A stretch of DNA of 64,000 nucleotides from Limnohabitans sp. Rim8 (GTDB taxonomy: Bacteria; Pseudomonadota; Gammaproteobacteria; Burkholderiales; Burkholderiaceae_C): assembly GCF_945901735.1 (NCBI RefSeq), contig NZ_CAMDLM010000002.1, positions 1 through 64,000 on the forward strand, given 5' to 3'. The notes beneath the pieces are model-generated. The model did not search any database and was not told the DNA's origin. It saw only the letters and a program-made list of their open reading frames with translations. Numbering within the stretch: position 1 is the first letter of the stretch; each line of letters begins with the position of its first letter. Both the position numbers and the translations under genes were made by a program. Of the stretch, positions 8,062-15,995 are shown one piece after another.

Positions 8062-10085
8062 GCGACCAACACCCCACCCCCTCCGCCCCTTGCGCACTCG
8101 AACGTGATATCCAACATGAGTTGCGCCATGTGCGAGCGCTCATGCAACTGGAGCAAAAGGAAGACCAGGCGCAGTTCAAGCTCAAAAACGCCAGTGCCAG
8201 CATCAAAGAGCGGCGTCGGCGCGGCTTGACCTGGTACCCCGTCACCATCACCCAAGAAGACATTGGGTTTGGTGGCAAGGTGGTGCTGGAGCTGGAACGC
8301 CCGGCGCATCGGCAAGACCTGCACTTGTTTCAGGTGGGCAAAAACGCTTGTGTGTTCAGCAGTGCGCCCGGCTACTCGGGGCCTGACCGCCCGGTGCTGA
8401 GCGGCGTGGTGACCAGCGTGCGGCGCAACAAGCTGGTGCTGGCCACCACCAAAGAAGAGCTGCCCGACTGGGTGCTGAACGCCAGCACCCAAAACGGCAG
8501 CACTCTTGGCATTGACCTGACGTTTGACGAGGTCAGCTACCGCGAAATGCACCAGGGCATGAACGACGTCATTGGCGCACACGGCAACCACTTGGCCGAA
8601 CTGCGCGACGTGCTGCTGGGCGCCAGGCAAGCCCGCTATCGCGAGCCCCAAGCCGACGACCTGTTTTACCCCAGTGCGCTCAATGACTCGCAGATTGCGG
8701 CGGTGCAGCATGTGATCGCGGCGCAAGACGTGGCCATCATCCACGGCCCGCCCGGCACGGGCAAAACCACCACGCTGGTGCAAGCCATTTTGGAAACCAT
8801 ACGGCGTGAACGGCGCGTGCTGGTGTGCGCCCCCTCCAACACCGCCGTGGACCTGCTGACCGAAAAGTTGGCCGAGCGCGGTGTGAATGTGATTCGCATG
8901 GGCAACCCCAGCCGTGTGTCGGAGCTGCTGCTCAAGCACACGCTCGACGCCGGAGTGATGGTCCACCCCAGCTACGCCAAGATGCATGCGATGCGCCAAA
9001 CCGCTGAGCAGCACCGCGACACAGCCAATGAACGTGTCAGCCATTTTGGTTTTGAGGAACGTCAGCACCGCCAATGGCTGCGTGAAGAAGCGCGCACGCT
9101 GCGCCAAGCCGCCGACGACTTGGAGCGCTTCATGACCGAGGACGTGCTCGAATCGGTGCAGGTCATCACCTGCACGCTGGTGGGCGCCAGCCACCGCCAC
9201 ATGCGCCACCTGAGCTTTGAGACCGTCTTCATTGACGAAGCCGCCCAGGCCCTGGAGCCGGGTTGCTGGATTCCCATCGCCAAGGGCCAGCGCCTTGTGC
9301 TGGCGGGCGACCACCACCAGCTGCCGCCCACCGTGAAAAGCGAACAAGCCGCCCGCGAAGGCCTGCGCGAAACCCTGTTTGAAAAGTGCATACAGCGGCA
9401 ACCGCAAACGGCCCGCATGCTCACCACGCAATACCGCATGCACGAGCAGATCATGGGCTTCAGCTCCGAAAAGTTTTATGGCGGCCAACTGGTGCCGCAC
9501 GCCAGCGTGCGCCACGCGGGCCTAGAGGCTTATGACCTGCGTTTTGCACCCGACCTGCCAGTGGAATTCATCGACACGGCGGGCTGCGGATATCAAGAAG
9601 TGGCCATTCCCGAAAGCCGCTCAACCGCCAACCCCGAAGAAGCTCACTTGCTGCTGGAGCGCCTGGCGCAACTGCTGGCGCCCTACGACGCCGCTGAACA
9701 CGACGAACAGCAACACACCCCGCTCAGCATTGGCGTGATTGCACCGTACCGCGCCCAAATCAACTACTTCAAAGACGCCATCGAAGACAGCGAAGTGCTG
9801 AATGGTTTGCTGCTGCAACGCAGGCTCAGCGTGGGCACCGTCGATTCGTTTCAGGGCCAAGAGCGCGACATCATTGCCATCACGCTGACGCGCAGCAACC
9901 CCCAAGGCGAGATCGGCTTCCTGTCTGACATCCGCCGCATGAACGTGGGCATGACCCGCGCACGGCGAAAGTTGCTGCTGGTGGGCGATTCGTCCACGCT
10001 TTGCAGGCATCCGTTTTTTGGGGAGTTGTTGGCGTATGTGAAGGGGGTGGGGGGCTACCGCACGGCCCTAACAGTCGTTCGATAG
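8058..10085 (+). CDS. Superfamily 1B helicase, Upf1/IGHMBP2-like
   Basis: This 675-residue protein has an N-terminal beta-rich domain (about 1-190) and two RecA domains. Motifs in order are GPPGTGKTT (230-238), CAPSNTAVD, DEAAQ (393-397), GDHHQLPPTV (417-426), QYRMHE (458-463), DSFQGQERD (about 600) and NVGMTRARRKL (about 635). Together they define an Upf1-like 5'-to-3' RNA/DNA helicase with all ATPase motifs intact. No nuclease domain is fused to it. It starts with GTG overlapping the higA stop. Its cellular role is unknown. The coupling to a toxin-antitoxin pair raises a defence or RNA-decay role, but this is only inference. Confidence 0.9.
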   Translation: MSDQHPTPSAPCALERDIQHELRHVRALMQLEQKEDQAQFKLKNASASIKERRRRGLTWYPVTITQEDIGFGGKVVLELERPAHRQDLHLFQVGKNACVFSSAPGYSGPDRPVLSGVVTSVRRNKLVLATTKEELPDWVLNASTQNGSTLGIDLTFDEVSYREMHQGMNDVIGAHGNHLAELRDVLLGARQARYREPQADDLFYPSALNDSQIAAVQHVIAAQDVAIIHGPPGTGKTTTLVQAILETIRRERRVLVCAPSNTAVDLLTEKLAERGVNVIRMGNPSRVSELLLKHTLDAGVMVHPSYAKMHAMRQTAEQHRDTANERVSHFGFEERQHRQWLREEARTLRQAADDLERFMTEDVLESVQVITCTLVGASHRHMRHLSFETVFIDEAAQALEPGCWIPIAKGQRLVLAGDHHQLPPTVKSEQAAREGLRETLFEKCIQRQPQTARMLTTQYRMHEQIMGFSSEKFYGGQLVPHASVRHAGLEAYDLRFAPDLPVEFIDTAGCGYQEVAIPESRSTANPEEAHLLLERLAQLLAPYDAAEHDEQQHTPLSIGVIAPYRAQINYFKDAIEDSEVLNGLLLQRRLSVGTVDSFQGQERDIIAITLTRSNPQGEIGFLSDIRRMNVGMTRARRKLLLVGDSSTLCRHPFFGELLAYVKGVGGYRTALTVVR

Positions 10086-10103
10086 AAGGCCCGTTCGGCT
10101 GCT

Positions 10104-10511
10104 TCAGTTCATCCAGTCTTCAAGTTTCAAGCCCGCCACCCGCTTGAAGTGCCGCGTGTTGTAGGTCACCAAGGGCAGGCCCAGTGCCAATGCATGCGCG
10201 GCGATTTGGGTGTCCATTTCGCCAATGGGCTGCCCAGTTTGCTGCAGGTGGGCAGCAATGTCTCCATAGCGGTCCGCTGCCTCCACCGTCCATGGCAACA
10301 CGGGAATCTCATTGAGCAGCAAATCGATGGTTCGGCGGCGTTTGTCATCTGCTTGCAGCAGTGCAAGCCCAAACCGTATTTCGGCGCGGGTGATGGCAGA
10401 GATAGCCACTTCTTGCTTTTTGAGCGCCGTCAACATGCGCTTTTGCAGCGCGGCAGAGCTGTTGCGCGCAAAGTAGCCCAGGATGTTGGTATCGACCAGG
10501 TACTTGATCAC
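10104..10511 (-). CDS. vapC: VapC toxin, PIN-domain ribonuclease
   Basis: The 135-residue PIN domain shows the acidic cluster expected for Mg-dependent RNA cleavage: Asp in YLVDTNI at residue 7, Glu in TRAEIRFG near 44, and Asp in MDTQIAAHAL near 99, followed by VTYNTRHF. VapC toxins usually cut initiator tRNA or rRNA loops. The start overlaps the vapB stop by four bases (ATGA), which is the normal operon layout. Confidence 0.92.
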   Translation of the reverse strand: MIKYLVDTNILGYFARNSSAALQKRMLTALKKQEVAISAITRAEIRFGLALLQADDKRRRTIDLLLNEIPVLPWTVEAADRYGDIAAHLQQTGQPIGEMDTQIAAHALALGLPLVTYNTRHFKRVAGLKLEDWMN

Positions 10512-10861
10512 TTGCGGACCTTGGTTTTGGCGGTGGGCTTTGCTGAGGCTATAGCGCGTGCTTTAGCGGGAGCTTTGGTGGCCGTTGGCGTATCCCAGTC
10601 CGCAAACGGATTTTTGGGCGGATGGTTTTGCCGGCTGGCATCCGACAAAAAGTCGTCGGGCAATGGGTTGTCGGCAATGGCGGCCATCAGCGCATCTAGT
10701 CGACGCTGACGCAATGTTTCCGTGTCCTTGGGCTTGAGCGTGATCTCGCCCGTTACCTCGTTGCGGGCGATCCACATTTCATCGACATCCACGCGAAATG
10801 CCTTGGGCAAGCGAATCGCCTGGCTGTGGCCGTTGGTAAAAACTTTGGCGGTAGCGAGCAT
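10508..10861 (-). CDS. vapB: VapB antitoxin with AbrB-like N-terminus and long basic tail
   Basis: The first 45 residues (ATAKVFTNGHSQAIRLPKAFR and on) are a standard VapB swapped-hairpin DNA-binding domain. The toxin-binding region follows at about 60-90 (LPDDFLSDASRQNHPPKNPFADWD). The protein is 117 residues long, where VapB is usually 70-85. The extra C-terminal 25 residues are rich in Ala, Lys and Pro (KAPAKARA, KPTAKTKVRK). Vap-type autoregulation is expected, but I did not identify an operator. Confidence 0.88.
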   Translation of the reverse strand: MLATAKVFTNGHSQAIRLPKAFRVDVDEMWIARNEVTGEITLKPKDTETLRQRRLDALMAAIADNPLPDDFLSDASRQNHPPKNPFADWDTPTATKAPAKARAIASAKPTAKTKVRK

Positions 10862-10927
10862 GGCGTACTCCTTGGAATGTATCTATGAAAACGTACCTAC
10901 TTTATCATCAAACAAATCATTCCGTAA

Positions 10928-11029
10928 AAGTTGAAGTTTCTGCGCAAAACGCCTTGGGTGCGTGACAAGGTGGAGAGTCTGTACCTGTTTGTGCTGAGGG
11001 AGCAAGCGCGCAGGGGGGCGATTCGTTAG
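10928..11029 (+). pseudogene. Unidentified gene remnant (C-terminal fragment)
   Basis: A short open stretch of 33 codons between two stops reads like real protein (VRDKVESLYLFVLREQARRG near the end) but has no start region of its own. It lies in the 170-base gap between vapB and the brnA stop. I do not recognise the family. It is probably the tail of a gene lost during rearrangement of this toxin-antitoxin patch. It could also be chance. Confidence 0.3.
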
Positions 11030-11031
11030 AC

Positions 11032-11310
11032 CTAGATCGGTGCGCGCTTGCGCTCTGTACCTTTTGCCTTGCTGGCAGCAGCGCCCTGCGCTTCAACGTA
11101 TGAATCCAGCAAGCGGCGGATCATGCGCTGGTACTGGGTGTGGTGCTTGGATGCCTCAGACTTGAAAAACTCCACGCTGCTCTTGCTGAGGGCCAGCGTG
11201 ACTTTCACACCATCTTCCCGGAACGCCAGCTCCGCAGGTGACGGCAAAAAATCCGCGACCACCTCAACATCACCCATGGGCTCATCTGTGTAAACGATCT
11301 TCTTTTTCAT
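11032..11310 (-). CDS. BrnA-like/CopG-type antitoxin
   Basis: This 92-residue protein (MKKKIVYTDEPMGDVEVVADFLPSP at the start) contains VKVTLALSKSSVEFFKSEA, a ribbon-helix-helix-like segment, then a helix ending in RRLLDSYVE and a basic tail. It fits the BrnA family, which pairs with BrnT toxins. The ATG at 11310 overlaps the end of a BrnT-like frame upstream, the normal operon order. The partner toxin has lost its N-terminus, so this antitoxin may now be an orphan. Confidence 0.75.
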   Translation of the reverse strand: MKKKIVYTDEPMGDVEVVADFLPSPAELAFREDGVKVTLALSKSSVEFFKSEASKHHTQYQRMIRRLLDSYVEAQGAAASKAKGTERKRAPI

Positions 11311-11521
11311 AAATTGCCTTTCCCTTACGCCAATAGCCTGCCCCAATGATTCGAATGACTTTGCGCCTGTAGGTGAAGCGCACCGTCAAGATACCGCCAC
11401 CCGCTTTATCGATGCAGTAAAAACGCTCTTCGGTTTCACTGTGTGCCAAGTCTTTGGCGGTCTTCAGTAATCCAATTTCTGACGTCGCATTGGAATACGT
11501 GAGTAAGCCTATTCTGGGTTT
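11282..11521 (-). pseudogene. BrnT-like toxin remnant, N-terminus missing
   Basis: Reading the - strand gives about 79 codons ending TGA at 11282. The segment AHSETEERFYCIDKAGG, then LTVRFTYRRKVIRIIGAGYW and RKGKAIYEKE, matches the C-terminal half of BrnT-family toxins. An in-frame TGA lies at 11522-11524 and no ATG start exists, and the usual N-terminal region of BrnT (W-x-N-x-KH type) is absent. The frame overlaps the brnA start as in intact brnTA operons. The break lies next to the start of the divergent vapC gene. Confidence 0.7.
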
Positions 11522-11540
11522 TCATTGTGGAGCCGATGCT

Positions 11541-11957
11541 GTGACGCAGCGGTATTTGCTGGACACCAAAGTGGTGTCTGAGTTGCGCAAACCACGCCCG
11601 CATGGCGGCGTGGTGGCTTGGCTGGAATCGCTGGATGACGCCCAGCTTTACGTGTCTGCGGTCACGTTGGGTGAAATCCAAGCGGGCGTCGAGCTGACCC
11701 GGGAACAAGACCCCGAAAAGGCGCAACAGATTGAAGACTGGTTGGCCTTGGTGGCGAGCGCTTGCAACGTCTTGCCCATGGACGCGGCAGCCTTCACGGC
11801 TTGGGCAAAGTTGATGCACCGAAAGTCAGACACGCTTTATGAAGACGCCATGATTGCCGCCACCGCGAAAGTTCATGGACTCACGGTTGCCACCCGGAAT
11901 ATGGCCGACTTCCGGGCGTTGGGGTTTGAGGTGTTCAATCCGTTTGGGCCTGTTTAG
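11541..11957 (+). CDS. Orphan VapC/FitB-like PIN-domain toxin
   Basis: From the GTG at 11541 this gives 138 residues with PIN features: YLLDTKVVSELRKP at the start (the usual Asn after DT is Lys), a Glu in SAVTLGEIQAG near 45, DAMIAATAKVHGLTVATRN near 105-125, and a C-terminal NPFGPV, all typical of FitB-like VapC toxins. The GTG overlaps a TGA in GTGA, as if an antitoxin gene once ended here. No Phd- or FitA-like gene is readable upstream. That space is taken by the broken brnT. Confidence 0.8.
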   Translation: MTQRYLLDTKVVSELRKPRPHGGVVAWLESLDDAQLYVSAVTLGEIQAGVELTREQDPEKAQQIEDWLALVASACNVLPMDAAAFTAWAKLMHRKSDTLYEDAMIAATAKVHGLTVATRNMADFRALGFEVFNPFGPV

Positions 11958-12030
11958 TTGGTCCTATTGACCTTTGGCTGGTTCGTGTGTCAACGGATGC
12001 GATCAAGGCACCGCAGTGAGTTACCTGAAG

Positions 12031-12510
12031 TCAAGCGGCCGCATGACTTTGGAGGTCCATGGTCATGAAGACGCTATGGGGGTCAAGTTGGTAGTCGCCA
12101 AAGGGGCCGCAGGGCCGAAATCCTGCACTCTCATACAGTTTGTGCGCTGGCGCAAACGTGCTGGCAGGCCCGGTTTCCAGGCTCAGTCGTTTGTAGCCAC
12201 GCAGGATGGCTTCGCTGATGATGTGATTCAGGATGGCACGACCTGCACCCTGACGTCGCTGGCACGTTGGGGTTCGCATGGATTTGATTTCGCCATGGTC
12301 AAGGGACAGTTCCTTGAGGGCACCGCATCCCAAAAGCTGATCGCCATCGCGAGCGGACCAGAGGGTGATTTCGGGGCGTTTGAGTTGGCCCACATCGAGC
12401 GCATGCACGCTTTCAGGCGGTGACAGTTCATGCATGTGGCGCAGGTGCTCTTCGAGCAGCGCATACACATCTGGCCGAGCGGGATCGTCGGGTGCAATGG
12501 TCATTGACAT
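12031..12510 (-). CDS. GNAT-family N-acetyltransferase
   Basis: The product (about 159 residues from the ATG at 12510) shows a GNAT core: a beta-strand with LLGCGALKEL, then EIKSMRTPTCQRRQGAGRAIL, where RRQGAG is the acetyl-CoA pyrophosphate loop (Q/RxxGxG/A), and a late LYESAGFRPC motif. The substrate is unknown. Another ATG lies ten codons upstream. The gene shares its strand with the crotonase and dinB genes and lies 36 bases downstream of the crotonase stop. Confidence 0.85.
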   Translation of the reverse strand: MSMTIAPDDPARPDVYALLEEHLRHMHELSPPESVHALDVGQLKRPEITLWSARDGDQLLGCGALKELSLDHGEIKSMRTPTCQRRQGAGRAILNHIISEAILRGYKRLSLETGPASTFAPAHKLYESAGFRPCGPFGDYQLDPHSVFMTMDLQSHAAA

Positions 12511-12546
12511 GGCGGCTGGTGTTCTCGTCTTGTGGCTCAACTCGCC

Positions 12547-13395
12547 TCAACCAAATTCCCGAAATCCCTTGAGCGCTGGCAGTGGCGCGAAGTTGGCCTC
12601 GCGTTTTTGCTGGAACGCGCTGATGGCTTCGCGCACGTTGGCGTTGCTCCAGATCGCGCCTTGCAGCCAGCCCATGTGGCGCAGGCTGTCTTCGGTGCTG
12701 TGGTCGCGGGCGTAGTGCAGCACCTGCTTGGTGCCCCAGATGGCCACGGGTGGTTTGCTGGCGATTTCTTTGGCCGCTTGCAGGGCGGCGGCCACGGTGG
12801 CTTCGTGGGTGGGCAGCACTTCGTTCACCAGGCCGTGGACCAGGGCTTTGTCGGCACTGAGGCGACGTCCTGTGTAGGCCAGTTCTTTGACGAGCGCCAT
12901 GGGCAGCAACTTGGGCAGGCGTTGCAGCGTGCCCACGTCGGCGACCAAGCCGATGTTGATTTCTTGGATGCAAAAGAAAGCATCGGCCGAGGCATAGCGC
13001 ATGCAGCAGGCGGTCACCATGTCCAAACCACTGCCAATGCAGCCTCCGTGGATGGCCGCGATCACCGGGATGCGCAGTTCTTCGAGCAGGGTGAAGGTGT
13101 GCTGCATGTCGGTCAGCATGTCGTACACGGCCGAGCGACTTTCGGCGCTGGTGTCGTCCATTTGGATGGCGCTGTCAAAGGTCTGCAGGTCCATGCCTGC
13201 GCTGAAGTGTTTGCCTGTGCTGGAAATCACCAGTGCCCGCGCCGTGCCCGCTCTGTGGATGTCGGTCAGCACCTCGTGCAGTTCGCGCCAGAAGGTGGGG
13301 CTCATGGTGTTCATCGCTTCGGGGCGGTTGAGCACCAGGTGGGCGATGTGATGGTCAGTCGAGAGGGAAAAGCAGCTGAGTTTGTCCATGGTCAT
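12547..13395 (-). CDS. Crotonase-family protein, dienoyl-CoA isomerase (ECH1)-like
   Basis: The 282-residue crotonase fold has the oxyanion-hole motifs KHFSAGMDL (about residue 62) and HGGCIGSGLD (about 116). The segment QEINIGLVADVGTLQRLPK resembles the ECH1 pattern, with a conserved Glu and a downstream Asp that act as acid and base in delta3,5-delta2,4-dienoyl-CoA isomerase. This suggests a role in breakdown of unsaturated fatty acids with odd-numbered double bonds, though the actual substrate is inferred. The 5' end overlaps the 3' end of dinB by 41 bases. Confidence 0.85.
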   Translation of the reverse strand: MTMDKLSCFSLSTDHHIAHLVLNRPEAMNTMSPTFWRELHEVLTDIHRAGTARALVISSTGKHFSAGMDLQTFDSAIQMDDTSAESRSAVYDMLTDMQHTFTLLEELRIPVIAAIHGGCIGSGLDMVTACCMRYASADAFFCIQEINIGLVADVGTLQRLPKLLPMALVKELAYTGRRLSADKALVHGLVNEVLPTHEATVAAALQAAKEIASKPPVAIWGTKQVLHYARDHSTEDSLRHMGWLQGAIWSNANVREAISAFQQKREANFAPLPALKGFREFG

Positions 13396-14638
13396 TCACT
13401 TGAGGAGGGTCTTGGTCGGGTGTTTCACTGTAAGCGGCGATGGGTGTCTGCGCTGTCCCGGCTTTGACCAGCGAACCCACCCGCACGCCCAGCAGCCGCA
13501 GGCGGCGTGACAGGTCTACCCGTTTGAGGCACTGGCCTGCGATCAGCCGGATGTGTTTGCCGTCGGAGGTGTATTCGGTCAGGGTTTGGTCCCGCGTCAC
13601 GGCCTGAAAGTTGTCATAGCGCAGCTTGATGCCAATGGTTTTGCCTTCGTAGCCTTTGCGCTGCAAATCGGCGGCCACTTGCTCGCACAGTCGGGTGAAG
13701 ACCGCGCCCAGCTCGGCGCGGTCGCGCACGGCGTGCAGGTCGCGCTCAAAGGTGGTTTCGCGGCTCATGCTGACGGGCTCGCTCTCGGTTTCCAGCGGGC
13801 GGTCGTCGCGGCCCCAGGCGGCATCAAACAGCCAAGCGCCGTAGCTTTTGCCAAAGTTTTCAATCAGCCAGTGCGGCTCGCGTGCGGCAAGCTCGCCGAT
13901 GGTGTGGATGCCAAAGCCCTTGAGCTTTTCATCGGCCTTGGGGCCCACACCGTTGATCTTGCGGCAAGCCAGCGGCCAGATCAGGGTTTGCAGGTCGGCC
14001 TCGTGCACGATGGAGATGCCCTTGGGCTTGTTGAACTCGCTGGCCATCTTGGCGATGAGTTTGTTGGGCGCCACACCGATCGAGCAGGTCAGGCCCGTGG
14101 CGTCAAAAATGCTTTTTTGGATCAAGCGGGCCAGCACCCGTCCGCCTTCGCGCTGGCCGCCGGGCACGTCGGTGAAGTCGATGTAGACCTCGTCCACGCC
14201 CCGGTCTTGCATGACGGGCGCGATGTCCAGAATGATGCTTTTGAAGGTGCGCGAAAAGTGCCGGTAGCGCTCAAAGTCCACCGGCAACAAGAGGGCCTGA
14301 GGGCAGAGCTTGGCGGCTTTCATCAGGCCCATGGCTGATCCAATGCCGAACTGACGCGCCGCATAGGTGGCTGTCGTGATCACGCCGCGCCCGGTGTAGC
14401 CCTCAATGCGTGGGAAAAAGTCCACCGGGATGCGGTCCAGCCGCTCGGCAAAGCTCTCTTCGGTCCATTCGCCATCCGGGTAGGCCGCTTGCAGCTTGCC
14501 CAGCAGGTCGTCTTCTTTGCGGCGGCCGCCGCCAATGACGACCGGCAAGCCCTTGAGCTGCGGGTAGCGCAGCAACTCGCAGGACGCGTAAAACGCGTCC
14601 ATGTCGAGGTGGGCAATGCGGCGGATGGGCGGGGCCAT
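13355..14638 (-). CDS. dinB: DNA polymerase IV (Y family)
   Basis: The 427-residue Y-family polymerase has the catalytic HLDMDAFYAS at its start and DEVYIDFT in the palm, followed by a GLTCSIGVAPNKLIAKMAS motif and the HhH-like INGVGPKADEKLKG. Against E. coli DinB it has an extra stretch of about 40 residues after VVIGGGRR (KEDDLLGK to IEGYTG). As I recall, this is normal for Comamonadaceae. The start at 14638 (MAPPIRR) fits the conserved N-terminus better than the ORF's earlier start. It performs error-prone bypass synthesis. I see no clear LexA box. Confidence 0.92.
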   Translation of the reverse strand: MAPPIRRIAHLDMDAFYASCELLRYPQLKGLPVVIGGGRRKEDDLLGKLQAAYPDGEWTEESFAERLDRIPVDFFPRIEGYTGRGVITTATYAARQFGIGSAMGLMKAAKLCPQALLLPVDFERYRHFSRTFKSIILDIAPVMQDRGVDEVYIDFTDVPGGQREGGRVLARLIQKSIFDATGLTCSIGVAPNKLIAKMASEFNKPKGISIVHEADLQTLIWPLACRKINGVGPKADEKLKGFGIHTIGELAAREPHWLIENFGKSYGAWLFDAAWGRDDRPLETESEPVSMSRETTFERDLHAVRDRAELGAVFTRLCEQVAADLQRKGYEGKTIGIKLRYDNFQAVTRDQTLTEYTSDGKHIRLIAGQCLKRVDLSRRLRLLGVRVGSLVKAGTAQTPIAAYSETPDQDPPQVNDHGQTQLLFPLD

Positions 14639-14726
14639 GGCGCTTGAAACGGGAGAAACAGTCACCCGCCAAGCATAGCGCGCCCCCAAGGGGTTTGGCG
14701 CTTGCCCAAGCCCTGGCCAGGCCGAT

Positions 14727-15884
14727 TTAGTGGCCTGTAGGAAAGGTGCCTGGCAGCAAGATGCTCTTGTCCACCGTGTCCATTTGCGTGCGGCCGCAAA
14801 AGGCCATGGTCAGGTCCAGTTCTTTGTGGATGATTTCCAGCGCTTTGGTCACGCCCGCTTCGCCCATGGCACCCAAGCCATACAGCATGGAGCGGCCAAT
14901 GTAGACGCCCTTGGCGCCCAGGGCGCGGGCTTTCACCACGTCTTGGCCGCTGCGGATGCCGCCGTCCATGTGCACTTCGATGTTCTGGCCCACGGCATCC
15001 ACGATGGCGGGCAGAGCTTCGATGCTGGACTGCGCGCCGTCGAGCTGGCGGCCGCCATGGTTGCTGACGATCAGGGCGTCGGCACCCGATTGCACCGCCA
15101 TGTGGGCGTCATCCACGTCTTGAATGCCCTTCAAGATGAGTTTGCCGCCCCAGCGCTTTTTGATCCACTCCACATCGCCCCAGTTCAGGCCGGGGTCGAA
15201 CTGCGAGGCGGTCCACGAAGACAGGCTGCTCATGTCGGCCACGCCCGTGACGTGGCCCACGATGTTGCCAAACTGGCGACGTGGTGTGCCCAGCATGCCC
15301 AAGGCCCAGCGGGGCTTGCTGGCGATGTTGATCATGTTCTTGAGGGTCAGCTTGGGCGGTGCAGACAGGCCGTTTTTCAGGTCCTTGTGGCGTTGACCCA
15401 GAATTTGCAAGTCCAGCGTGAGCACCAGCGCGCCGCAGTGGGCGGCTTTGGCGCGGTCAATCAGGCGCTCGATGAAGCCCCTGTCTTTCATCACGTACAG
15501 CTGAAACCAAAAGCCTTCACCGGCGTGCTGGGCCACGTCTTCGATGGAGCAGATGCTCATGGTGGACAAGGTGAAAGGCACGCCAAATTTCTTGGCTGCT
15601 CGGGCTGCCAGGATTTCGCCATCGGCGTGCTGCATGCCTGTGAGGCCTGTGGGCGCAATGGCCACCGGCATGGCGACTTTCTCGCCCACCATGGTGCTGG
15701 CGGTGCTGCGGTTTTCCATGTTCACCGCCACGCGCTGGCGAAGCTTGATCTTTTGAAAATCGCTTTCGTTGGCCCGGTAGGTGCTCTCGGTCCAGGAGCC
15801 GCTGTCTGCATAGTCATAAAACATGCGCGGCACGCGCTTTTCGGCCAAAACGCGCAGGTCTTCGATGGTGGTGATCACGGACAT
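14727..15884 (-). CDS. FMN-dependent alpha-hydroxy acid dehydrogenase (L-lactate dehydrogenase family)
   Basis: This 385-residue TIM barrel belongs to the LldD/glycolate oxidase family. The N-terminal RMFYDYADSGSWTE, the FMN-binding PVAIAPTGLTG, and the catalytic SNHGGRQLDGA with its His-Arg pair near residue 282 are all present. It oxidises a 2-hydroxy acid to a 2-keto acid, passing electrons to quinone, cytochrome or oxygen. L-lactate is the default guess. Its place downstream of uronate/aldarate genes on the same strand suggests a hydroxyacid from that pathway, but the 111-base gap leaves operon membership open. Confidence 0.9.
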   Translation of the reverse strand: MSVITTIEDLRVLAEKRVPRMFYDYADSGSWTESTYRANESDFQKIKLRQRVAVNMENRSTASTMVGEKVAMPVAIAPTGLTGMQHADGEILAARAAKKFGVPFTLSTMSICSIEDVAQHAGEGFWFQLYVMKDRGFIERLIDRAKAAHCGALVLTLDLQILGQRHKDLKNGLSAPPKLTLKNMINIASKPRWALGMLGTPRRQFGNIVGHVTGVADMSSLSSWTASQFDPGLNWGDVEWIKKRWGGKLILKGIQDVDDAHMAVQSGADALIVSNHGGRQLDGAQSSIEALPAIVDAVGQNIEVHMDGGIRSGQDVVKARALGAKGVYIGRSMLYGLGAMGEAGVTKALEIIHKELDLTMAFCGRTQMDTVDKSILLPGTFPTGH

Positions 15885-15995
15885 AGGGGGTCTCCTGGGT
15901 TTTGATCAAGCAGAGCTGAACCTCATCGTAGCCGCTGGGGCAGTGCCAGCTTGTGAAACTTGGGACAGTGCGATTGAAATTTCTTGTGGCCTGCT

